Shown: positions 24,632 through 32,955, counted from the first letter of the stretch. The stretch: 36,002 nucleotides of DNA from Rickettsia typhi (GCA_945865485.1 CAMBEC010000013.1:1-36002); one strand, 5' to 3'. Notes: a model not told the origin generated them from the sequence alone. A program made the numbers and translations.

Positions 24632-25028
24632 ATCAAAAAATAAGAGACATTTATTAGATACGTCTGCTCTCATTGCTTTATTAAAAAAAGAACCTGGCTA
24701 TGAAACGATAGAGAATATTATTGCCAATAGTGCTATTTCATCAGTAAATTTGTGTGAGCTTGTATCCGTTTTAGCAAGATCAGGGATATCAGACCTCGAT
24801 ATTGACGAAATGATTAAAGATATTGTGCCAGAAATCATACCTTTTTGTGAAGATACAAGCATCAAGGCTGGGAAACTACTTACTATAACTAAAACTTATG
24901 GATTGTCCTTGGGAGATAGAGCATGTATAGCAACAGGGGATTACTATAAAATGGAAATCCATACTACCGATAAAGTTTGGTTAAAACTACAACCACAAAT
25001 AACGGCAAAAATTACAGTTATAAGATAG
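24615..25028 (+). CDS. vapC: VapC-type PIN-domain ribonuclease toxin
   Basis: A 137-residue PIN protein with the full acidic set: D15 (LLDTSALIALL), E48 (NLCELV), D101 (LSLGDRACIAT) and D119 (HTTDKVW). Such toxins cleave tRNA or rRNA in a Mg-dependent way. All catalytic positions are present, so it should be active if expressed. A serine resolvase starts 5 bp after its stop, so toxin and recombinase may be translated from one message. Confidence 0.88.
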   Translation: MQINSKSKNKRHLLDTSALIALLKKEPGYETIENIIANSAISSVNLCELVSVLARSGISDLDIDEMIKDIVPEIIPFCEDTSIKAGKLLTITKTYGLSLGDRACIATGDYYKMEIHTTDKVWLKLQPQITAKITVIR

Positions 25029-25033
25029 AACTA

Positions 25034-25594
25034 ATGACCGGCAAAAATATAGGCTATATCAGAGTTAGTACCATCGAACAAAATCTTGAGAGGCAACTTG
25101 AGGGCATAAAAGTGGACAGGAGTTTTATAGATAAAGTATCTGGCAAATCAGTTGATCGCCCTGCTCTGCAAGAAATGCTCGCATATGTACGTGATGGAGA
25201 TACTGTCATTGTTCACAGTATGGATAGGCTTGCTAGGAATGTTGATGATTTAAGGCAAATTGTCAAAGGCTTAACCGCTAAGCAAGTTAAGATTAAATTT
25301 ATCAAGGAATGCTTAGAATTTACCGGTGAAGATTCTCCTATGTCCAATCTACTTCTCTCGGTCATGGGCGCATTCGCGGAGTTCGAACGCACTTTAATCA
25401 AGGAACGTCAAATGGAAGGTATAGAGCTTGCCAAAAAGCGTGGTGCCTACAAAGGCAGAAAAGCTTCTCTATCCGACGATCAAATTGTACAACTTAAGGA
25501 ACAAGTCGCTCTTGGCAACAATAAGTCCGAGCTTGCTAAAGAATTCGGCATCAGCCGAGAAACTCTCTATAAGTATTTAAGGGTTGATATATAG
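25034..25594 (+). CDS. Serine recombinase (resolvase/invertase family)
   Basis: A 186-residue protein from the ATG at 25034, chosen because the catalytic domain starts at once: NIGYIRVSTIEQNLERQL with nucleophile S12 and R10. Other hallmarks are HSMDRLARNVDDLRQIV and MGAFAEFERTLIKERQMEGI, and a C-terminal HTH (SKSELAKEFGISRETLYKYL in outline). Size and architecture fit Tn3-type resolvases and DNA invertases. It may resolve element co-integrates or invert a segment; no crossover-site pair was identified. Confidence 0.92.
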   Translation: MTGKNIGYIRVSTIEQNLERQLEGIKVDRSFIDKVSGKSVDRPALQEMLAYVRDGDTVIVHSMDRLARNVDDLRQIVKGLTAKQVKIKFIKECLEFTGEDSPMSNLLLSVMGAFAEFERTLIKERQMEGIELAKKRGAYKGRKASLSDDQIVQLKEQVALGNNKSELAKEFGISRETLYKYLRVDI

Positions 25595-25802
25595 GAGAAC
25601 GTGCTATTTCTCTTCTACAACTAATATTAGCTATGTTAATTATCTATATTAGCTTAATTCGGGTATTGGTCAATTTGATAGCATGAACCTTAGCTCCAAT
25701 AATAATATTTTAAAGATTAAGAAAATCATAAGATAAAATATGTAGGTATTATATAACGCTAGACAAATTCATATCATTACACAGACTAAATCATTGTTTT
25801 TC
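25595..25802. other. Intergenic, convergent
   Basis: Lies between the resolvase (+) and the NB-ARC/TPR gene (-), which converge here. It contains a loose direct repeat of TATTAGCT (about 25627 and 25648) and no clear terminator hairpin. Confidence 0.4.
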
Positions 25803-28800
25803 TCAATCACTTGCTATTGCCTTATTAATTTTTGATTGAATTCTTGTGATATGTGCTGAATTATTAGGGAAGTTTTTTTGTACAATATCTAAAGCTTTAG
25901 TGAGACATTCTTTTGCTTTAGATCTATGGTGATCATGATATGAAATCATACCATTTTCTGATTTCTTTGCCTCTGATAAATGATAATCAGCAAGAATTTC
26001 ATAGGGTTTATACTTATATAAATGCTGACCATCATCTAAGACAGCTACTGCCTTGTTAATGTACTCTAATGCGTCATTATTATACCCTAATGCAAAATTA
26101 GTAGATGCTAGATCGCAAAGAGTATAGGCAATTTTAATGTGGTTTCTACTATAATGTTTTTCATTGACTTCAAGGGCTTTTTGAAGCAATTTTATCGATT
26201 GATCATAATTCATTTGATCTCTGTATACATTACCCAATATACACAAAATCCATCCAAAAATTATATGATCCTCTTTAAGATGTGATTTATAAATTGTTAG
26301 ACTAGTTTCAAGCAACTTTATGGATTCATCTATTTCTCCTATGTCCTTGTGTGTTGCTCCCAAATGAGCAATAGACCACGCAAATTCAATACTATTTTCT
26401 CCATTATTATGTCTATAAATTTCAACGGCTTTTTTTAATAATTCTTTTGATTTTTGGGCGAGACCTAAATGCCTATAAACACTTGAAAGATGGACGATTA
26501 CCCATGCTGTCTTTGTATGATTTGATCCATAATGCTTTTCATAAGCCAATAACGATCTTTCAAGCAATTCTTGAGCTTTGGGATAATTGCCTAAATTCTT
26601 ATAAACTTGCCCAAGGTAGGCTGCATTCCATATAGATTTTATATGGCCTTCACTGTAGTTTTTATGATATATTGATTGAGCTTTTTCTAAAAGAATTAGT
26701 GATTGATTATAATCGCCAATATGCCTATAAACACTTCCCAAATATGTTGAAATCCATGCTGTCTCTATATGATCATCACCATAATGTTTGCTATAGGCTC
26801 TTAGTGCTTGTTCTAGAAAATTTCTTGATTCTTGGTAATTTCCAATGTTTCTATAAACCCCACCTAACCTAGCCAGAATCTCAGCAATTCTGACATAATC
26901 GTTATTGTAATGCGCCTTATATAATTCAAGAGCTTCTAACAAAAATTTTTCGGATTTATAATAATTACCTAAGTAAAAATAACTTATACCTAACTCACTA
27001 TATAGCTCTGCTTTATTTATATCATTAAACAAAATATCCCTTGTTAAAAAGACTTCTATGTGCGGTATCATCAACTTGATTCCAGCTAAATCATTTTTTG
27101 TCAATTCTTGCTTAATATAATTTTTTATAAACGAAGTGATTTTATGAAGTTGATCAGTATTTTTAGCTAATTGGAGATAATTAATAAAATATAATCTTAT
27201 AGCATCTTGTGTACTTAGATGGATTGAGAAAGTTGGTATTTGATTACTATTCTTTGGTCCCCTAGTGATCAAAGAAAATTTATTTAGTTCGTGTATAAAA
27301 CTATCAACTGTAATTTCATCTACATACCTGGCTAAAAGCTTTTTTGGAATATTTTGTGAATCGATCATACTTATTAATAGCAGTAAATCCTTAAATTTAT
27401 CCGAAGAATTGATTAGACGCTTTACTGGCATAATTATTATGTCATATCTCGTTCGAGAATATCCCCCTATATCATACAAAATATTCTTTTGTGTAAACGT
27501 AAAGTATTCCTGTTGTTCATAAGAATACTCCAAATATTGTTTACACGATATCTGCGCTTCTTTAATGTAATGAGCTGCGATTGAGATATCTAGTGGAAAT
27601 GGTGGTATCTCATCTATACATTGTGTGTAGTCTAATTTATCCCCCTTATGTTCAGAATTAGGATGAATGGCATTAAATAAACTAAATTTTTCTGCATTAC
27701 TAAGAGCATTAACGTATATTACATTTTCAGATGGAATGTAGCTATTATGTATTATATTATTATCATTAGTTGTGATAATAACTTTACCATTTCCCCATAC
27801 CGATGCATCATAAGGGAAATATTTTTCGATGTGATTGAATGCATTAACGTTGTCATATATAATAAGCCAATTGTTATAATTCTTTGCCTTATCACTCAAA
27901 AATAAGTAAAGATTTCTTTTTCTAATTGAGTCGTTTTTTATTAACTGGATTCTTTCTATTTCTTGACGATCCTCTGATGTTTTACTAAGCGCATATGCTA
28001 ATTGTTCTGCAGAAGAAATAAGAGATTGTTTTGTTTCAGCGTTTAGTTCCCAGATCATGTGTGCACCAGATTCTCTTGCGTATTTACGAGCAATAGTAGA
28101 TTTACCAGCGCCACCAATTCCTACTAAAGCCACAATCTGAATACCTTTTTTGTTTTCCAGCTTTTTTGTTATCTGTTCTAAAACGTTAGAACGTTCTAAA
28201 AGAATATTATTTTGTGGTAATCGTAAATCTGCAAGCAGCACTTCTTGTCCTTGTATATCTGTAAAATTTCTCTTTAAATACAAAAAAATTAGAATAATTA
28301 TTATACTGATAAAACAAACTATTATTAGAATATGTTTTTTAAAGAATTTTGGATTTATTGTTTTTGATTCAGTAAACTGAAATTCTGCACCTTCCCAAGA
28401 ATTCTTAATAATCTCACAATCTTTTTTGAAATCCTCACAAATTACCTTGATCTCTTTTTTATTGATCAGTTCCTGCAAAAGTGTAAATACTCCTAGGTAG
28501 TAATCTGCGAATAAATCAATAATTTCAATGTCGGATAATGTATTAAAATTAACCGAAACCTGGTTGTCAAGAATCAGAAAAATGTCGCCTTTTATCTTTT
28601 GAGGTGCAAAATTAGATTTTATAGCATGCAACTTATGTTCACATTCTTTATCAACTAGAGAAAATTCAAGATTCGCTAGTCCCAGATCACCTTGTAATTG
28701 GGCAAATATTAACTTTTCATTAGTATTAAAGTTTTCAGCTGAAATAGAATATTTAATTTTATTTCTATTGATTGTCTTACTAATATGAACCAATTGTTTT

Positions 28801-29108
28801 TCAAACGAAGATTTGATTAAAATATGTAGGTAATATTGTTTGATAAATTTTAATTTTCCTGATGTTTCTACAAAGTCTATTATAGACTCCCTGGATCCGT
28901 GGCTAATTTTTAGCGTTATATTATGTACGTGAGTGTTTACAGTTCTTGGAGATATAGATAACAAGGCCGCTATCTTCTTTTCTCCCCTGTTATGAAGTAT
29001 ACAAGTAATAATATCAATTTCTCTATATGTAAATTTTATACCATTTATCTGATTTAAATAATTATCATATAAATATTTTCTTTTATTGTATCCAACTTCA
29101 AGGGCCAT
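25803..29108 (-). CDS. LuxR-type HTH / membrane segment / NB-ARC STAND NTPase / TPR protein
   Basis: A 1101-residue protein with four parts. Residues about 25-85 are a GerE/LuxR-type helix-turn-helix (FTYREIDIITCILHN, KKIAALLSISPRTVNTHVHN). About 90-255 is an unassigned α/β region. Residues 259-278 (HILIIVCFISIIIILIFLYL) are a strong membrane helix flanked by lysines. An NB-ARC-like NTPase follows: Walker A VGIGGAGKST (329-338), Walker B WLIIYDNV (414-421), GKVIITTND (441-449) and a GLPL-like EIPPFPLDISIAAHYI (500-515). From 706 come eight TPRs whose L-G-x-x-Y-x-x-x-G starts recur exactly every 42 residues (706, 748, 790, 832, 874, 916, 958, 1000). STAND proteins switch on through nucleotide-dependent oligomerisation. 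With a DNA-binding domain and a NTPase on opposite ends of one helix, topology is puzzling. Divergent from the ankyrin gene; possible sensor-regulator or defence protein. Confidence 0.85.
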   Translation of the reverse strand: MALEVGYNKRKYLYDNYLNQINGIKFTYREIDIITCILHNRGEKKIAALLSISPRTVNTHVHNITLKISHGSRESIIDFVETSGKLKFIKQYYLHILIKSSFEKQLVHISKTINRNKIKYSISAENFNTNEKLIFAQLQGDLGLANLEFSLVDKECEHKLHAIKSNFAPQKIKGDIFLILDNQVSVNFNTLSDIEIIDLFADYYLGVFTLLQELINKKEIKVICEDFKKDCEIIKNSWEGAEFQFTESKTINPKFFKKHILIIVCFISIIIILIFLYLKRNFTDIQGQEVLLADLRLPQNNILLERSNVLEQITKKLENKKGIQIVALVGIGGAGKSTIARKYARESGAHMIWELNAETKQSLISSAEQLAYALSKTSEDRQEIERIQLIKNDSIRKRNLYLFLSDKAKNYNNWLIIYDNVNAFNHIEKYFPYDASVWGNGKVIITTNDNNIIHNSYIPSENVIYVNALSNAEKFSLFNAIHPNSEHKGDKLDYTQCIDEIPPFPLDISIAAHYIKEAQISCKQYLEYSYEQQEYFTFTQKNILYDIGGYSRTRYDIIIMPVKRLINSSDKFKDLLLLISMIDSQNIPKKLLARYVDEITVDSFIHELNKFSLITRGPKNSNQIPTFSIHLSTQDAIRLYFINYLQLAKNTDQLHKITSFIKNYIKQELTKNDLAGIKLMIPHIEVFLTRDILFNDINKAELYSELGISYFYLGNYYKSEKFLLEALELYKAHYNNDYVRIAEILARLGGVYRNIGNYQESRNFLEQALRAYSKHYGDDHIETAWISTYLGSVYRHIGDYNQSLILLEKAQSIYHKNYSEGHIKSIWNAAYLGQVYKNLGNYPKAQELLERSLLAYEKHYGSNHTKTAWVIVHLSSVYRHLGLAQKSKELLKKAVEIYRHNNGENSIEFAWSIAHLGATHKDIGEIDESIKLLETSLTIYKSHLKEDHIIFGWILCILGNVYRDQMNYDQSIKLLQKALEVNEKHYSRNHIKIAYTLCDLASTNFALGYNNDALEYINKAVAVLDDGQHLYKYKPYEILADYHLSEAKKSENGMISYHDHHRSKAKECLTKALDIVQKNFPNNSAHITRIQSKINKAIASD

Positions 29109-29330
29109 AAACTTTATAATAAATCTATAGTTGATTCATAACGATCAGTATGTTCGTCTACTAAATAGTGATTAAGAGTTTCAATCTAAGTACTATAACA
29201 CTAGTTATGGTTATTAGAGTAGTTTATACGATATCCTCAACACATATAATAAATCTATAGTTAAATTTAATGGGAGCAATATTTCGAAGTTGTTACCCAG
29301 AAACAAAAACTAATTTATGGAGTAATTATT
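29109..29330. promoter_or_regulatory. Divergent control region with direct repeats and dyad
   Basis: Separates the STAND-TPR gene (-) from the ankyrin/glycine-zipper pair (+). A perfect 18-bp direct repeat TATAATAAATCTATAGTT occurs at 29115-29132 and 29245-29262, one next to each gene, 130 bp apart. Between them lies a dyad ATAAC-ACTA-GTTAT (29195-29208). The repeats are candidate binding sites of the LuxR-type domain; each contains TATAAT, though -35 partners are weak. Confidence 0.6.
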
Positions 29331-29672
29331 ATGTCAAGAGAACTAATACAAGCGGCTGCTAACAACCAAATAAACAAAATATATGAATGTTTGTTGAGGG
29401 GAGACAGTATAAACTTTAAAGAGAACTTTTTTGGGAATACTGCTCTTCACAACGCTTTGATTTGCGGTCATAAGAATGTGGTAAATCTATTACTGCACTA
29501 TGGAGCTAATCCTGCAATACCTAATAATCAAGGTTTTACACCGTATGACATCTACGATGGTACCTATCACAGATTCTTGGATAGAGAGTTTGAACACCAA
29601 CAAGAAGAATCATCTGATCATATGGGTAATGATTTTGGAGATAATTACTACTATCTTAATAGTGATTATTAG
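29331..29672 (+). CDS. Small ankyrin-repeat protein
   Basis: A 113-residue soluble protein with a first helix pair (ELIQAAANNQINKIYECLLR), a full ankyrin repeat (GNTALHNALICGHKNVVNLL, then LHYGANPAIPN) and a partial one (NQGFTPYDIYDG). It ends in an acidic/tyrosine-rich tail (NDFGDNYYYLNSDY). Ankyrins bind proteins, so it could be a ligand of the STAND-TPR protein or an effector. An ATGGAG element precedes the start. The glycine-zipper gene follows after 28 bp, so the two look like an operon. Confidence 0.8.
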   Translation: MSRELIQAAANNQINKIYECLLRGDSINFKENFFGNTALHNALICGHKNVVNLLLHYGANPAIPNNQGFTPYDIYDGTYHRFLDREFEHQQEESSDHMGNDFGDNYYYLNSDY

Positions 29673-29700
29673 TTATGAAATTTAAAAAGGGAGAAAAGAA

Positions 29701-30162
29701 ATGAGTAAAAATAATTATCTAAATTCTAAAGCCTTAACAGTTGGTATAATCACTGCGGTAACTATGGTATGTGCTATTGCAGGATTTGCTATGGTGGGGG
29801 CAACAAGCATGGCAACTGCTGCTTATGGAGCGATCCTTGGAGGAGTAATTGGAATAGTAGTTGGAAATACAATAGATCACTACTATGGAACTGAAGTAGG
29901 TAGTATAATTGCCGGACTATGCGCGGTTATTGGCGGAATTTTCGGCGCAGTTTATGGTAAAAATCCTCCAGATGATTCTGATGAGAATGATTTAGATCCT
30001 TCTTTCAGTAAAGGAGCTTCTTGTTTTGGAAAGACTATTATAAGTAATATGTCTAATCTAAAAGATTGCCTAACTGGTGACGTAGTAAGTTGTTTTGAAT
30101 CTACCGAAGGATTTTCAGAAATAGTAACATGTATGGGAGAAGCTAATAACGACTTAGCTTAG
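29701..30162 (+). CDS. Glycine-zipper membrane protein
   Basis: A 153-residue protein. Residues about 10-90 form two to three hydrophobic helices rich in small residues (VGIITAVTMVCAIAGFAMVG, AYGAILGGVIGIVVGN, GSIIAGLCAVIGGIFGAVYG), with G-x-x-x-G spacing typical of oligomerising glycine zippers. The rest is a soluble tail with five cysteines (C108, C122, C130, C143 and nearby) that could form disulfides. Pore-forming or membrane-anchoring roles are conceivable. A GGGAG ribosome site is well placed. A perfect hairpin terminator follows the gene. Confidence 0.65.
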   Translation: MSKNNYLNSKALTVGIITAVTMVCAIAGFAMVGATSMATAAYGAILGGVIGIVVGNTIDHYYGTEVGSIIAGLCAVIGGIFGAVYGKNPPDDSDENDLDPSFSKGASCFGKTIISNMSNLKDCLTGDVVSCFESTEGFSEIVTCMGEANNDLA

Positions 30163-30236
30163 ACATTAGTTGTAATATGATGAGTACAAATAATACTCTT
30201 TCTCATTAATTACAATTCTACATAACTTACAACCAG

Positions 30237-30272
30237 AGCAAAAAACTCGCTAAAGCAGTTGAGTTTTTTGCT
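30237..30272. terminator. Rho-independent terminator after the ankyrin/glycine-zipper pair
   Basis: Perfect 12-bp arms AGCAAAAAACTC (30237-30248) and GAGTTTTTTGCT (30261-30272) with a 12-nt loop. The T-run within the right arm and the A-run in the left allow termination in either direction. Confidence 0.7.
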
Positions 30273-30658
30273 TTCAATACTGCTTTTTAGGGCAAAACTA
30301 TGTAGTATTTAACTGTGTCACCTACGTACACTAAAACTAGCTGAAGTAAAAAACACTATCGTTAGGTGATTGAGTAAGCTAGCTGTATCGGCTTGCAATA
30401 CCTTTCTTATAAGAAATATAAAGCAAATCAGCGCTACCCCAGGTTATGTTATTTTATTTTTCACTAATTTTCAGAAATTCTGAAAATTATAATAATTGCT
30501 TTGTATTTTCACAGTAATTTTTCTGATCAACCAGAAGCATGGATTAAAGAATTAGTAGACTGTATTGCTGTTTCGTCAGTGGGGATGTAGTAATATGTTT
30601 TCCCACTCACTGAGCAAAGTAACCGTAAGTTTTTTTATAGTACTGGTTATACAATCTT
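30273..30658. other. Intergenic region with a 25-bp palindrome and a short coding remnant
   Basis: Holds a perfect odd palindrome at 30465-30489 (arms TAATTTTCAGAA and its complement around a central A) without a T-run, therefore operator-like. On the plus strand an open stretch up to 30591 (FSDQPEAWIKELVDCIAV then SSVGM-stop) reads like the end of a lost gene of unknown family. Nothing else was recognised. Confidence 0.45.
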
Positions 30659-30736
30659 ATGGTGGTCCAATATTTTATCAAACTGTTCTTGCCACTTGGT
30701 AATTTTCTATCTATAAATAAATTTTTAAATGACATT

Positions 30737-31435
30737 ATGGTAAGTAAAATAGTAAAGATAAAGATTGTAGCGCAGCGTCTTCGTTGTTTGAGGGAGTCAG
30801 CAGGCATGAGCAGGCAACAGATAGAGGAAAAACATAAAATTTCGGCAAATACAATCAAAGTATGGGAGTCTGGAAAAACTGAAATAGGAATAATAAGATT
30901 AGTAAGTTACTTAGAGGTATTTAAAGAATATGGTATTTCTCCTAGTGTGGAGAGTCTCTTAGATTTTAGGACAGATGATTATCAAATTAAAGTAACGCCC
31001 CTTACAAAAGATCCTATCGGTAATTTAAACTTACAAATTGAAAAAGATTTACAAGTAGTTTCTAATGCTGTAATGAACTCTGTAGCTTCAGTTTTAAAAG
31101 AAAAAGAGGAAATATTTAGGGCAGTGGTTGATAATTTACCGCTTAAAATTATGATGAAAGATGAAAATAATGTTGTTTTACTTCTCAATGCTCCAGCAGC
31201 TGTGGCTCTTGGGGGAAGTGTTTCTGATTTTGAAGGAAAAAATGTATATAATATATTTCCTTACAAGGCTAAAATATACCATGAACATGATTTAAAAGTA
31301 CTCGACACTAATAAGCCTCTAGAGATAGAGGAAGAGTTTATTCCTCTATCTGCTGAAACGAAACAAAAGGTAAATGTTAAGAGAGTTCCTATCTTTAATA
31401 AAGTAAATAAAAAAATAGTGCTTGCCATTTTTTAA
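30737..31435 (+). CDS. XRE-HTH plus PAS regulator, probably truncated
   Basis: A 232-residue protein from the ATG at 30737, where the HTH begins; an upstream in-frame start at 30659 would add unstructured residues. Residues about 8-65 form an HTH_3 domain (AQRLRCLRESAGMSRQQIEE then KHKISANTIKVWESGKTEIG). A linker helix is followed by a PAS domain (EEIFRAVVDNLPLKIMMKDE, NAPAAVALGGSVSDFEGKNV, YNIFP). The protein stops within the last PAS strands (VNVKRVPIFNKVNKKIVLAI). Rickettsiales have HTH-PAS-histidine kinase fusions, and this may be a truncated one; a functional PAS repressor is also possible. Nothing downstream resembles a kinase. Confidence 0.7.
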   Translation: MVSKIVKIKIVAQRLRCLRESAGMSRQQIEEKHKISANTIKVWESGKTEIGIIRLVSYLEVFKEYGISPSVESLLDFRTDDYQIKVTPLTKDPIGNLNLQIEKDLQVVSNAVMNSVASVLKEKEEIFRAVVDNLPLKIMMKDENNVVLLLNAPAAVALGGSVSDFEGKNVYNIFPYKAKIYHEHDLKVLDTNKPLEIEEEFIPLSAETKQKVNVKRVPIFNKVNKKIVLAIF

Positions 31436-31520
31436 AATAGGCATAAAAAGGCACGAGCCGCTCCAATTGAACCAATGAATATAGTTATATTTGTGCTATA
31501 AAACTCCTGAAGGGTATATT

Positions 31521-31979
31521 TTAGTTTTTCCTCGTAGCATCATATGTGTTTCTTAAATTACGAACTAGTTCATAATTTTTTAGCAGTCCTTCATATTGGT
31601 GTTGCACAACACGACGTACTTCTTCCGGTAGCTCTTGTTCTAAAGCTTTAGTATAGACATCTTTTGCTACTTCTTCTGCTCTTTCACACCCTTCTAGAAC
31701 AGTAGAATCATTATCGCTTAATACCATATTAATATTAATCCATCCACGATGTAAGCTTCCCAAGACACTACCGCTTTGTGTAGGATAGTTTACTCCTAAC
31801 TCCTTGACTTTATTTTGTAAAACAGTAACAGCTTTTTTACACCCTTCAGCCCTTTCTAGGAATGTTTTCTTTAAATTCTCATCATTAACAAGCTCTGCGG
31901 ATATACGGAATCCTTCTTCGCCGTCTTTAGATATTTCAATTAAATCATTTAAAATAGCTACAGTATCATCATTATTCAT
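31521..31979 (-). CDS. PA2169/DUF2383 four-helix-bundle protein
   Basis: A 152-residue soluble helical protein: DTVAILNDLIEISKDGEEGF, LERAEGCKKAVTVLQNKVKE, GSLHRGWININMVLS, CERAEEVAKDVYTKALEQEL. This matches DUF2383 (PA2169 family), a ferritin-like four-helix bundle common in stress-related loci, often near general-stress genes. The start has a very strong ribosome site (GGAGG). It is divergent from a 17M/YflT-like stress membrane protein, supporting a shared stress response. Confidence 0.85.
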   Translation of the reverse strand: MNNDDTVAILNDLIEISKDGEEGFRISAELVNDENLKKTFLERAEGCKKAVTVLQNKVKELGVNYPTQSGSVLGSLHRGWININMVLSDNDSTVLEGCERAEEVAKDVYTKALEQELPEEVRRVVQHQYEGLLKNYELVRNLRNTYDATRKN

Positions 31980-32024
31980 AATAAAACCTCCGGTTAATAA
32001 ATATTGTTTTATCTAAAACTTTTT

Positions 32025-32040
32025 AGGCTATTAATAGCCT
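32025..32040. promoter_or_regulatory. Perfect 16-bp palindrome in the divergent stress-gene promoter region
   Basis: AGGCTATTAATAGCCT is its own reverse complement and lies 46 bp upstream of the DUF2383 start, where a TTGTTA ... TATTAA promoter can be drawn on the minus strand. A good candidate operator. Confidence 0.45.
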
Positions 32041-32120
32041 TATTTTAAGTATAACAAAAAACTATTAAAATAAAAAGGGCGTGGGTCGGATATGTAGTCA
32101 ATAAAATCTCAATATAAGCT

Positions 32121-32142
32121 GATACCCCTGGTTGTGGGTATC
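32121..32142. promoter_or_regulatory. Inverted repeat GATACCC / GGGTATC
   Basis: Perfect 7-bp arms with an 8-nt spacer, about 30 bp upstream of the -35 box of the stress membrane protein promoter. There is no T-run, so it is more likely a protein-binding site than a terminator. Confidence 0.4.
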
Positions 32143-32170
32143 TCAACCTTTACTTAAAAATTGCTCTACC

Positions 32171-32199
32171 TTGACAACAGAGTTTACACGTTCTACATT
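32171..32199 (+). promoter_or_regulatory. Sigma-70 promoter of the stress membrane protein gene
   Basis: Perfect TTGACA (32171-32176), 17 bp, TACATT (32194-32199). The start codon at 32243 follows an AAGGAGG ribosome site. Confidence 0.65.
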
Positions 32200-32242
32200 T
32201 TTAAGTTGCAGACTAGAACAATTAATTTATAAGGAGGAAGCT

Positions 32243-32800
32243 ATGAGTAATTCAATTGAAATATTAACTGCGGTATTTAAAGATCCTATAAGCGCTGAGA
32301 ATGCGTATAACCTAGCCATACAAAAAGGCCATAAAGCAGATGAGGTCAATATCCTTATGTCTGAAGAAACTAAGGCAAAGAATTACGGAAGTAGGTTAGA
32401 GAGTAATGCCACTTCATTATCTAGCGACGTTACTGCTGACTTTGCTACGGAAGGAGCAGGTCTAGGCAGTGTAATTGGTACGACAGCAGGTGCTATTATA
32501 GGTGCTACGGCCGCGATAGGAACAAATTTATTTGTTCCGTGGATTGGTTTTGCAATAGCAGGACCTATCGCTGCTGCCTTAGCAGCTGCTGGTGCAGGAG
32601 GAATCGCCGGAGGGGTTATTGGAGCTTTACTTAATGTCGGCTTATCAGCAGGCGAAGCAGTTAAATATGAAGAAGCGATTAAAGAAGGGGGAATAATAAT
32701 TAGCATTAAACCTTACTCAGAGGACGAAGCAAAAGAACTTGATTATAAATGGAAAGCCTACGGAGGTACAAGATTTCCTAAAATGGATTCCAAGCAATAA
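32243..32800 (+). CDS. YflT/17M-like stress protein with glycine-zipper membrane region
   Basis: A 185-residue protein from the ATG at 32243, chosen because of a strong AAGGAGG upstream; a longer frame overlaps the promoter. Residues 1-55 resemble the heat/general stress protein 17M (YflT) fold (ILTAVFKDPISAENAYNLAI, DEVNILMSEETK). Residues about 70-140 are alternating Gly/Ala-rich membrane helices (GSVIGTTAGAIIGATAAIGT, IAGPIAAALAAAGAGGIAGG). The end (YEEAIKEGGIIISI then SIKPYSEDEAKELD) completes the ferredoxin-like part. Probable envelope-stress protein, divergent from the DUF2383 gene. Confidence 0.75.
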   Translation: MSNSIEILTAVFKDPISAENAYNLAIQKGHKADEVNILMSEETKAKNYGSRLESNATSLSSDVTADFATEGAGLGSVIGTTAGAIIGATAAIGTNLFVPWIGFAIAGPIAAALAAAGAGGIAGGVIGALLNVGLSAGEAVKYEEAIKEGGIIISIKPYSEDEAKELDYKWKAYGGTRFPKMDSKQ

Positions 32801-32955
32801 GCTTTTTTCCTTATTGTATTTTAAATTGGTTATGAACGATTACAGTATCTCCACCATATATATGAAAGCATTCCATGTATAGCACGGCGGTTAGTAAATT
32901 TATTATTTTTTCCCGTCAGGTTATCTATCTTGAATTGATATTGACTAGTTTATTT

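Noticed and set aside
30607..30858. 83-codon minus-strand ORF overlapping the XRE-PAS start
   Set aside because: Covers the conserved HTH on the opposite strand; no start signal or family match.
32383..32706. 107-codon minus-strand ORF rich in Ala/Pro/Ile
   Set aside because: It is the antisense of the Gly/Ala-rich membrane region of the stress protein, whose promoter and ribosome site are strong.
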